64,000 nt of DNA from Siderastrea radians (Eukaryota > Cnidaria > Anthozoa > Scleractinia > Rhizangiidae), in contig OZ024894.1 of NCBI GenBank assembly GCA_964017195.1, positions 36,417,614 through 36,481,613 of the forward strand, written 5' to 3'. Shown here one piece after another: positions 55,060-64,000 of this stretch (positions are counted from its first letter, which is position 1; every line of letters starts with the position of its first letter). The notes below the pieces were generated by a model, which worked only from the letters and a program-made list of their open reading frames with translations, made no database searches and was not told the DNA's origin. The position numbers and the translations under genes were made by a program.

Positions 55060-55880
55060 TTTTTGACGGTTCTAGCGTCGATTGTGTCCAAATTGGTCAA
55101 TTTTGAAATTTGAAAATTAACTTTTTTGTTACAGCATTCGGTTATTTTCGGGGATTGTTCTTGTGTTTCTTTTTTAGCTCTTTATTTTGCCTTTGAGAAT
55201 TCGTTTCTTTGGAATCTTTTGTTTTCATAAATTGGTAGTCGCAGCACTAAGATAGAAACCATTTAGATCATTCCTTTGCCGGGTGGGTAGATTATGAAAG
55301 TGCTGAAAATTGTATGTTATTTTGGGGAAATCCGAATTCATTCTCAATACTAAACATTGGGTATGGAGGAATTCTAAAATAATGAGAATTTCTATAATAC
55401 AGGAAAATTGTACATTTTATCTTCAATATATTGTATAAATTATTATGTTAGGTATTCTTCCGTGCTTTCCTTCCAAGCACCTCATGCGCAATCACATATA
55501 CACAAAGGACAAATGAGACTTCGGAGAATACTGAAGAAAAATGCAAGCAAATATTTCATTTATGTTTTTCCCTTTCATCTCATCCACGCATAAATCAGTG
55601 CTGCATATCCTGAAGCTTGTTTGCTGGGCCCCAACACAATATCAGAACACACCAATGTTGGAATTAAATGGCTATGAACAAAGGCCCATAGCCGCTTTAA
55701 TAAAATCATTGTTTTCAAATCATGATCAATTTACAAGGAACAAAAGTGAATATTTTTCTGGCCCAGTAAAGGTGAGGGCACTCAAAAACGCCAAAAGCAT
55801 CAGGATTCTCGGATATAAAGCTGCTCGCCCCACCCACAGGAAATGCAGCACTGAAAAATGGAAGGAAAAAGGAAGAGGAA
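55060..55880. other. CLN3 3' flank, no gene seen
   Basis: AT-rich sequence after the CLN3 stop. An AATAAA near 55699 could be a poly(A) signal. ORFs of 60-127 codons here show no domain and run into the repeat block that follows. Confidence 0.5.
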
Positions 55881-55881
55881 C

Positions 55882-56474
55882 CACTGCCCTTGCAAGCAAA
55901 CTCCTCTTCCCCATGAATAGGTAACAAAAGCAATGAAGATAGGCCAATAAAAAAATGAAATTCAGATATTTAAAAAATTGTACTTCGCTCATACCTACAA
56001 ATAGGGAACTGCTGCCCTTGCAAGTCAGCTCCCCAAAATGTCAATGAGTAAAGATAAACTGACACATGCTGCCAGGCCATACTACAACCTCGTGATAGAG
56101 ATGAAATAATAGATAAAAAACAGGAGACTGCTGCCCTTGCAAGTCAGACCCTGTATATGTACATGCAGAAGTATAAGTCGACACCCTGCTCTACCGTATT
56201 ACAAATTACTTGATGCTGGAAATTACCAGAAAAATAAGGAGACTGTTGCCCTTGCAAGCCAAGTCAGCCCCTGTAAATGTAAAATCAGAAGTAGACACTG
56301 GCATCCTGCTCTGCCACACCACAATCCCAATATAGAAAAATATGTGAGAAATTAAATAGGATACTGTTGTCTTTGCAAGTCAGCCCCTGTCTATAATATG
56401 TAAAAAATAAAATCCCAAGAATACCATTACTACCCAACTCTGAACCGATTAGAACTGCTGCCCTTGCAAGTCAG
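55882..56474 (-). repeat. Six degenerate units, about 118 bp each, next to the DIRS element
   Basis: The phrase CTGCCCTTGCAAGTCAG, or a near version, occurs at about 55883, 56010, 56128, 56244, 56364 and 56455. Units also share CCCTGTATATG and CACCCTGCTCT-type blocks. Spacing is close to 118 bases except the last (90). They lie just downstream of the recombinase frame of the minus-strand DIRS element and are probably its 3' region. Confidence 0.75.
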
Positions 56475-56553
56475 TAAATCAGTCCAGAGTATGGCAGGAG
56501 CAAAAGCAGCAACCGCCCCCGCCGGATGCTACCATCAGCCTTAAATTAACCAA

Positions 56554-57340
56554 TTATGATGATAATGAAGGGATTCTTATATAATTCTGGAATTCATTGG
56601 ACTTCCAACGCCCTAAAGCCCGAATCTGGGCATCAGACATTCCTGCATCAGCAGCATAAGAAGCAGCGCCTATACGGAAGCTATGACCTTTATAACGTGA
56701 AGGGTCAAGAGCGCAATACTTAATGGCCATGGAAAGCTTGTCAATAAATATAGCTCTTGAGACAGGGGAACCATCTGCCAAGAGAAAACGAGGCCCTGGC
56801 CTAAACCCCCCTATAAGAGTCAAATAATCCAAGATGATTTGTAGAGGACAGAAATTGTTAAGACGATCAATAACAACTGAAAAAGGTCTCTGATTGTAAT
56901 TATGCTTGAAGTCAAGAGAGGTGAACTTCAAAGCAATGACCCCCTGATTCGCATCCACCAGCCGGGTAAGTTGGTGAAGTTGAATAAGAGAGCTTCTCTC
57001 CCTTGTGGTTGTCGAAGTGATCTGACCAACCCGCATACAAGCAACAACGGCAAGTGAGCACATGGCCTGAAATAGACAACTATCATATGGTATATGACAA
57101 AAATGAACAGAAGATTAAAAAATCCTATGAAGAGTCGGTAGGGTAATTGGCAGCCGACTATCTAGTCCATAACCCTTAAGCATCTAAACCAAAAAAAAGG
57201 CCTTAGTGGGATCAGGAAAACCTGATAGCTTGTGACAGTAGCCTAAAGCCGAGACATAAGTACTCACTGTCTCACTGTGGAAGGAGCATAATGACGAATA
57301 TACATGTATGCAATAAAAAGTGCCAAAACGGGGGATGAAA
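56554..57340 (-). pseudogene. DIRS tyrosine recombinase, N-terminal half broken
   Basis: The intact C-terminal frame (57063-56554, 169 codons) carries LAVVACMRVGQIT (first Arg box), HSFRIGAASYAADAGM (H-x-x-R box) and LGRWKSNEFQNYIR with the nucleophilic tyrosine. Upstream, at about 57340-57100, the core-binding part is recognisable in shifting frames (TVSTYVSALGYCHKLSGFPD). The full protein is not encoded continuously. Confidence 0.85.
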
Positions 57341-57579
57341 TGGGCAGGGTAGTGAAAATGTTAGGTAGAATCACATGTAAAAATTGCGAAAAGAGCTTCC
57401 ATACCCGTTGATAAGTTGGAAGTGAAGAAGGTTGGACTGCAATAGTATAGATATTACACGTGACAATTCTGAGGCTGCAGATGCACAGGAATGTGTGTTG
57501 GCTCCCGTGCCATGTGGACTGGTGCCAAAAGCTTGAATGTACCCAACTGTAACCGAGACAGAGAGTCTGCTAGATTGTT

Positions 57580-58289
57580 TTAAACACCCTGAACATGCTT
57601 GGCCTTAAAAAGTATGTTGTTTTGTAAACAGACCAGCACTAATTTTCGTACATAAAACATCAAATTCTTGTCCTTGCAGGACTGCTTATTAATCACGTAA
57701 ACAAGTGCCTCATTATCTGTCAGAAACAGGATACAACGGTTTCGCATTTGATGACCCCACAGATATAAGCTAAGAACAATTGGATAAAACTCAAGCATAG
57801 CAATGTTCTGATGTAACCAATTATCAGGCCATTTCCCATAGCACCATATACTGCCAAAAACTGCTCCAAAACCTAATGAATCAGCAGCATCTGTATATAG
57901 CTCCAATTTGTCTGAACTGTCCCAAACGTCCTCAAGAAAGAAGGGCCTGCCATTGAAACTGGTCAAAAAAGACTGCCAGAGTTTTAAATCAGCTTTGACC
58001 TCTCGATTTATCCTAACATAGTGATATGGCGAATGGATCCCAACAGTGAGAACAATTAACCTTCGCCAAAGGGCTCTACCTGGGACAACTACAGAACAAG
58101 TAAACTTTAGCACGCCCGTTAACGATTGAATCTCTTTCAGTGTCACCTTCTTACGAGTACGAAAGTCAGATATCAGACTGAGACATTTGTCAATTTTGTC
58201 CGAAGGCAAACGAGCCTCAAAAGAAAGAGAATCCAATTCAATTCCAGCAAAGGATAGTGTTTGTAGCAGGACCACATGTTTTCTCTGGT
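57580..58289 (-). pseudogene. DIRS RT thumb/RNase H region
   Basis: A minus-strand frame with FAGIELDSLSFEARLPSDKI (the GIELD motif after the RT palm in DIRS elements). The RNase H signature KLELYTDAADSLGFGAVFG follows, then LFLTDNEALVYVIN. It is separated from the RT frame by the MITE insertion and an additional frame change just inside it. Confidence 0.85.
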
Positions 58290-58298
58290 GCTATGGGA

Positions 58299-58551
58299 CA
58301 TTCTCGTCCCTAGAGGCCGCGATCCTTGTGGTCAGCGCCACGGATCGAGACCTCTGGCAGGGGCCAGGGTAACGCGCAAGTGCAATAGCTGCCCATTTTT
58401 GTAACCGATGGTAACCGTTATTGTTTCAAATTTCTGAGGCTGCGCACAAAAGCCGGAAGTCCGTGATTCGCGGACTTCCTGCTTCGGTCCCTGCCAGAGG
58501 TCTCGATCCGTGTCGCTGGCCAAAAGGATCGCAGCTCTGGGGACGAGAATG
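58299..58551. mobile_element. 253-bp inverted-repeat element with 9-bp target duplication
   Basis: The ends CATTCTCGTCCCTAGAG and CTCTGGGGACGAGAATG are inverted copies with one mismatch. The flanks are GCTATGGGA on both sides (58290-58298 and 58552-58560), an exact 9-bp duplication as made by Mutator-like transposases. Inner arms CGGATCGAGACCTCTGGCAG/CTGCCAGAGGTCTCGATCCG extend the palindrome. It is inserted in the DIRS reverse transcriptase. Confidence 0.9.
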
Positions 58552-59137
58552 GCTATGGGAATGCCAAGGTATGAACACAGGTCAAGAAATAAACGTAACT
58601 GATCCTGGCATAATGTTTGAGACCGAGCTATAATAAGAAAATCATCGAGTAAATGAATAATGTGATTAATCCTCAGTTTATTATCAGCAATCCATTCCAT
58701 TGCAGTACTGAGGATTTCAAATGTTTTACAGCTACTAGAGCACCCCATAGGCATGCACCGATCATAATAATACAAATTCCTCCATCTCATACCAAGTAAA
58801 CTATAATCGAGAGGACGAATGGGAATAATCCTAAACGCATTCTTCACATCAGTTTCGGCTAAAAACACCCACGACCTGCAGCCTTAATGTGGCGAATGGC
58901 ATCTGCAATAGTCGCATAAGAAACACTAGTATGGTCTGGAGAGATGCCATCATTAACAGAAGAACCCGTGGGACAGGATAAGTGATGAATCAATCTAAAT
59001 TCCCCAGGAGTCTCTTTAGGCGCAACACCTAATGGAGAAATCCGAAATGGGTAGAAAGGTCGAGTCCGAAATGGTCCAGCTAGGCGCCCTGCCTCAAGCT
59101 CCTTACTAATTTTAGCATCATGCCCGGATGTTGTCAC
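58332..59137 (-). pseudogene. DIRS reverse transcriptase, frameshifted and interrupted
   Basis: Two overlapping minus-strand frames encode RT motifs. The first carries AGPFRTRPFYPFRISPLGVAP and FRLIHHLSCPTGSSVNDGI. The second carries ETDVKNAFRIIPI (motif A), MPMGCSSSCKTFE (motif B) and HLLDDFLIIA (motif C, LLDD rather than YxDD). A frameshift near 58860 separates them. The coding continues until the inserted 253-bp element. Confidence 0.85.
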
Positions 59138-59140
59138 ACA

Positions 59141-62010
59141 ACCCGTAACGCAACAAGATAAGGGAAAAACATAAAAAATACCTTTTTGGTATATTAAGTG
59201 CGTATGTTTTTTTCATGTTTTCTCAGGAGGATGAATTAGCAACTCGATGATAGCGATCACGCAAAATTGACACCGCCCCCCCTCCCCCCTTGAAAGTGAG
59301 GAGGCTCGTTACGTTCGGAACATGACGTTGTTGCGCAACAAAAGCAACGACTATTGAACCTTAGATCAGTGCGGTGTTACACTGTACAGCCTTTCGTGTG
59401 ACTTGTCTTAAACCGTCTCCATTTTCTTCTTGGGTCCAGTTCCAAGGGCAGTTTCTGGATCTTACCTTTGGCAAAGATTTCTGCAACTTACCTTGAAAGG
59501 TTAACCTCAAAGGAATGGGTTAGACTTACACATGTGCACCCAGTCGCAAAAAAGGGGGAAATTGTGAGACAAATTGCAGAGGGGGCTGCCACACACAATT
59601 CAAACGCTGTAAAAATTGCCCGTAATCCACCCCGAATTGAGAACTCTATTCTACTTTCTACAGGGTCGTGTCATGACCAGTATGTTTCACTTGTCTCGCT
59701 TTTATGTTTCTATATGTTGCGTTGCACATCGAACAGTGTAACTGCATTCATTGGCCTTGGTGGCATCTAGTATCACTAGAACGTGACCAGCAGTGTGAAA
59801 GGCTGCCGGGCGAAAGACGTCTTTTTGTACGAAACCTCTCCGAAAATTCTGGTGCCCGTTTTCTCGAAAGTCCCGATGACTTTTCGGACCCAAAACTATA
59901 TTTTAAAATCAAAATCTGTAAAATGACGATGTGTCTTATCCCGCAAACCAGCCCGACTTGATTCGTCACCTTATAACTGTATTGCTCAGCTGTTAAAACC
60001 AACAAAAATCGGGATCTTTGAGGAGAACCTTGCGCTCATGAAATGGCTTTCCGGGCCCGAAAAGTTGTCGGGACTTTCGAGAAACGGCCCCCAGGCTCGC
60101 TCACACTTTGATTGTGATCCAATTATTCAAGATATCGCTTGATAAAATGAGATATTGACATCTGTTTTGTCAATCAAATATTTATTAAAATATTGTTAAA
60201 ATTCCATAAACGTGTGGTTCATCACGCTTTCTGTTAATTTAACATCTCTTTTGATATTATCTGAATTTTTAACAGTGACCAAACCAAGGTCTTCTCCGAA
60301 GAAAAATATAATTTGTTTTCTTGTTTGAAATCGTTATGTACAAGTGAAATTTAAATTAAAAGTTCAATACTATTCACATTCTCATTTATTTTATCCTTAT
60401 TTTTGTTTTTCCCTTCTTCGGTCTCGAATATTTTGTTGGAAATAAATATTTACTACTTGTAGGTACTTGGTGTCTTTTGGGGAAAAAGAATATTAATAAT
60501 GCCCGAAGTCTACGTTTAACCTTGCTACTGGCGTGTGTTGTTCGGCGACATCAGTTGGCTGGAATGTAGCATCCAAGCCTAAACAAGCCAGGAACGAATA
60601 GTAACTACGCATTTTCTAAATGTATAGCTGTATAATTGACGTTGCTAGTTGAACGTAATAGTTCTTTGTGTTTTGTTTGGCCTAGTATCTGTTGAATAAT
60701 GTATGGTTGAAAAGTACACTTCACACTCATGAGAATTGTTTCACTTGACAGTTCCTCGATATCAGGTGAACATTTTCGTTACTCAGTTTAAGTTTTCTGT
60801 CATTCACGCATAAAATTTTAGATCGTGCATACCTATAAATCATTTGACAGTAGCCTTTAAATAAAATACCTAAGTATGTAATATATCAAATTGATTTTCG
60901 ATTTCCCTTTAAATAGAATGTTATATAGATAAAGTACATTTGAACACCAGATAGTCGTAAAATATGAAAGCCTTACTCCCTCCTAAAGTTAGAACTTTGT
61001 ATCGGTTTTATCGAGTAGATAATTTTCGAGTTTATAGCAAACTTGAAATAAAAGCTCCTGAGCAGAATTTTTCTTAGGTGTTTTATGTAACACAGGGTGT
61101 TTCTAACCTTACCTTACTAACAGGTAGTGACATAGTACACTTTGTCTCTGGGATTAAGTGAAATGACTATTATTTGCGTTGTGTGCCTTCCATTCGCTGG
61201 CGTATTTCTGAAATGGTACTCATATACTGTTCATACTTTTGTATCAGTGTTCTTTGACCCGGTTCTTCCAAGGTATCTTTTTCGTTGTCTCTGATATTCA
61301 CACGTCAAATTTTAGAGGTTTTGTATAGAGGATTTATCGTATTTCCAAAGTGTTCCTCTGTTGTGAGCGTTCTTCAGGTTAGGCCATTGTTCATCGATTT
61401 GTCGAGTCAATATGCACCGTGATGGGTACTTTTCTACAAGGCCGAAGCACGAACACGTGTAGCAATCTTCGTATGTGTTCACGGTTTGGTGAAGTAATTC
61501 TTGACTGAATTAATACTGTTTTAGAGTTACTTTTCTTGTTTGATCTTAAATACGGTACAACCAAACATTCAGAATGGTATTCTTTGCTCAGTTTGTCTTC
61601 CGTGTTCTCTCACCACATATCAAAGGTTTGCTATCAGTATGTGATAGCATCATTTGTGTTTGCTTTCCACACAAGTGAGACATTTCTTGTCACTGTTTAA
61701 TGGATATCCCCACATGTATCTTTTCGTTGCCATGATGATTCTTCAACTCCAAATTATCTCCCGTCTAGTCTGGCTTCCGTTTGGTAATATGATTTCCATC
61801 TGAAAGCAGTTGATAGTAACAGCCCCTTTTCCAGCTTTACCACAGATATTGCACTCTTCAATATATGCAAACTAATCTCCTCATGACTCAGTGAGGGTTC
61901 TCTTTAGAAAGAGGCATCGCGGGGAGTTGTGATCTCCGGCTTCTTGTCACGCACGGACACTTCCTCGTTAGTCCGGAATTTTAGCTTTATATGTAAGCAA
62001 GTCCCCACGG
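59141..62010. other. Gene-free stretch between the DIRS element and the FGF gene
   Basis: No credible exon is seen. It holds a palindromic element (59845-60095). The part from about 60100 to 62010 lies directly downstream of the minus-strand FGF stop codon and may include its 3' UTR. The plus-strand frame 59468-59770 has no recognisable domain. Confidence 0.55.
59845..60095. repeat. Palindromic MITE, TTTCTCGAAAGTCCCGA arms
   Basis: GTTTTCTCGAAAGTCCCGAT followed by GACTTTTCGGACCC at the left is mirrored by GGGCCCGAAAAGTTGTCGGG and ACTTTCGAGAAACGG at the right. The spacer is about 150 bases. Confidence 0.75.
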
Positions 62011-63210
62011 CTACTTTATTTTTGGTGGCACTACCATGAAGTCCACAGATTTCTGAATCGCAGCCGTGTTGGTCCCATGCTTGAGCTTGCCATTCTTCTT
62101 GATAGCGATGTAGAATTCATGGGTAACGTTTCCCGAGTTCTTGCCGCTATACTTGTGAGAAGCATACGTATGGAAATGATTTGGACCTAACTTTTCTTTG
62201 AACAGGCATTCGTCCGTGGGTCGCGCCTAAAAACACAACGAAAAATATATTTCTAAGGGTAGTGGTCTTCGTTGTCAGTGTTGTGTGTGGTGGCGGTGGT
62301 CATTGCTGTTCTGTTGTTGTTGTCGTCCTTGTTGTGTTATTATTGTTGTTGTTGTTTTTAAGGGACGCTGTTGGTTATAGTGGTTCTCCAGTTGTGGGGA
62401 ACATGAGTATAGGAAAATGGATAGTTCGAGCCCACGTCCTTTGGTCCCGGCTTAATTCACGTGGCCTTTTGTCTGCAAGGTGAATATATGGCTACCGGAA
62501 ATTTCCAAAGAAAACCACAAATTTAGGAAGCTTCTTGTGAAGGATTTGGCATATCCTGGTTCTTTAAGCTTCTTGCAGGGGAACTGGAGCTAAGTACCCT
62601 TACCTGGGCAACGCAAGGCTCATGTGGGCTATCCACGATCTAATCCTTTAAGCCCCAATATCCACATGTATATTCTCCTCACTGTTCTCCATATATTTCT
62701 TATGTTACTAGTTTGGAGAATTTGATTAAACATCAACACACTTCATGTCTAGCGATCATTTCCTATATTCCATTTCCTATATTCTCATGACCCGCATATA
62801 TGATCAACTAGTGATATTGTAAGGAGAAATTAGATGCTTCTCACTCTTGGGGCTTAAAGGGACGTATACTGTAAAATGCGAGCCATAGCTACAGACAAAT
62901 ATTACACAGCTGTCTCAAGTACTTCAGTAGTCCTCTAAAAACAAGGACAAAAGTAAGCTTTCCTTGTTCTTTGAGGCGATAACACTGAGTCGATTCTTTT
63001 GTGTTTTATGGGTTTCCAGAAACAAGCAGTGCCGTCAGTGTTAGTTCCTAAAGTTGTTGCGGCCTTCTGTTCATCATAAATAGACGCTTAGGTTTATTTC
63101 ACTTACCAGAACGTGTGAAACTCCCTCGTCGTCCATACAGAGGTACGAGTTTGACACTACACCCTTAAGTCGAACGATACTTGGTCCCATGGATTCCATT
63201 TCTATTAGCG
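62011..63210 (-). CDS. Fibroblast growth factor-like ligand, last two coding exons
   Basis: Minus-strand exons 63210-63107 and 62226-62011 (stop TAG at 62013-62011), with a phase-0 junction between them. The translation has the FGF beta-trefoil signature: GVVSNSYLCMDDEG (the V-x-S-x-x-Y-L-C-M block), then DECLFKEKLGPNHFHTYASH (the E-C-x-F-K-E-x-L-x-x-N-x-Y block), then FYIAIKKNGKLKHG. The exon boundary after the LCM block matches the usual FGF gene structure. The N-terminal exon with the signal peptide and start of the trefoil is beyond the right edge or unrecognised. FGFs are secreted ligands of receptor tyrosine kinases; cnidarians have several. The subfamily cannot be told from this portion. 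Confidence 0.9.
62644..62861. repeat. MITE, CCTTTAAGCCCC ends, in FGF intron
   Basis: TCCTTTAAGCCCCAATAT at the left and CTTGGGGCTTAAAGGG at the right are inverted copies. It shares CTCACTGTTCTCCATA and GATCATTTCCTATATTC blocks with the copies at 54278 and 32637. Confidence 0.8.
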
Positions 63211-64000
63211 CTAAAATGAAGAAAAAAATGAACCAGCATTCAGAAAATGATCAAATGCGCCGAGTACCCAAATCCTGGAATTTAATTAACCCTTTCACTA
63301 CCAGAATCTGTTATGGAGACATTTGAGCTGGTTCTAACTTTTGTAGTCTGTGGATGAAATCCTGTGGTGTCTCCATTCAAACGAAACCTTTTCATCAGTA
63401 CTTTCACATAGTACTATTTGTATTTAAGTATTTTACAAACTGAAATTTGGGATCCGGATTTGTTCTTTAATTTTTATTATTTTAGGGTTAATCAAGAAGT
63501 TCTTAAAGTGGACGGCAACCTCTTCCTTTCACCTCTTTAGACTGTAAAACACAACGCGAAAGTTCTCTCCGTTTATGGGATGTTTTTGGCCCGAGCGTCT
63601 TATAAACTACATGTGCTTCAAAATGCCATGAAGCCAAAATAACTCCTTAGCAAAATAAGTAATAAGTTTGTACTACTGCGACCTTTTGTCCAAACATTGC
63701 TAAACAAATTTCACCAGGGGTTGAGTGTAGAAAGGCGCTTATTGTTTGTTAGTTGTTCATGCCTTAGTGGTTCAGTTGATCGACAATGACGATGAGAAAA
63801 GCACAAATCGTCTCCAAAATCGCAATTACGTTTTATGCGAAAGATTGCATGTCAGATTCACTCTATCGAGTGCGTTCACAGTTAACGACATGAAAGCCTG
63901 CAACCCCTCAAAAGTAGCTGAGAATCTCATTAAATCTACAACAAAAGCAACAGTTTGTAATATTGGTCTAGCTTTTTAAATCCTCAAGGAAAACGATCCT
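63211..64000. other. FGF upstream intron, no exon recognised
   Basis: An interspersed repeat begins near 63288 (AACCCTTTCACTACCAGAAT) and seems to end near 63490 with TTAGGGTTAA. A plus-strand frame of 77 codons at 63746-63979 shows no domain. No further FGF exon was found before the edge. Confidence 0.45.

Larger units (their letters stand above)
56530..59140 (-). mobile_element. Degenerate DIRS-type retrotransposon
   Basis: Read on the minus strand, the order is reverse transcriptase (59137-58332), RNase H (58275-57580) and tyrosine recombinase (about 57340-56554), the arrangement of DIRS elements. Frames are broken near 58860, by an insertion at 58299-58551, near 58255, and between RNase H and recombinase. 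The 5' part before the reverse transcriptase is absent. The element is inactive. Confidence 0.88.

Noticed and set aside
55882..56474. Regularly spaced repeats resembling a CRISPR array
   Set aside because: The units are about 118 bases and degenerate throughout with related spacers, in an animal genome beside a DIRS element.

Overview
The window is animal nuclear DNA. Genes are long and intron-rich, with canonical GT-AG splice sites and short exons. The surroundings are AT-rich and full of palindromic miniature transposons, tRNA-derived SINEs and a DIRS-type retrotransposon. Gene content (a Roc-COR protein with Death and TIR domains, a Tec-family protein, CLN3/battenin, an FGF ligand) together with the repeat families suggests an anthozoan cnidarian, probably a stony coral. 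That taxonomic call is inference from families I recognise; I ran no search.

Layout, left to right. (1) 4.5-14.7 kb, plus strand: a twelve-exon reading frame that stays open and phase-consistent through the end of a tyrosine-kinase C-lobe, an SH3 domain, a Roc GTPase, a COR region, a Death domain and a C-terminal TIR domain. The front of the kinase must lie left of the window or be missing. (2) 17.2-36.5 kb, minus strand, convergent with the first gene: a Tec-family relative with PH, BTK zinc motif, SH3, SH2 and kinase-like domains, followed by a long coiled-coil and acidic tail. The kinase-like domain has lost the VAIK lysine, the HRD aspartate and the DFG motif, so it reads as a pseudokinase scaffold. 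(3) 37.5-55.1 kb, plus strand, divergent from the Tec-like gene across about 1 kb: a complete sixteen-exon CLN3 gene (448 residues) whose introns hold several mobile elements, including a 4 kb element bounded by TTAA. (4) 55.9-59.1 kb, minus strand: a decayed DIRS-type element (reverse transcriptase, RNase H, tyrosine recombinase), itself interrupted by a 253-bp inverted-repeat element with a 9-bp target duplication. (5) 62.0-63.2 kb, minus strand: the last two coding exons of an FGF gene whose 5' end lies beyond the right edge.

The two left-hand genes are signalling proteins built from innate-immunity and phosphotyrosine modules. They sit tail to tail and both carry kinase plus SH3 sequence, but nothing in the sequence proves that they act together. 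CLN3 (lysosomal membrane) and FGF (secreted ligand) appear unrelated housekeeping or developmental neighbours.

The most promising novelty is the kinase/SH3-Roc-COR-Death-TIR architecture. Next is the triple-defective Tec-like pseudokinase with a coiled-coil tail, then the TTAA element carrying P2X7-intracellular-domain-like exons inside a CLN3 intron.
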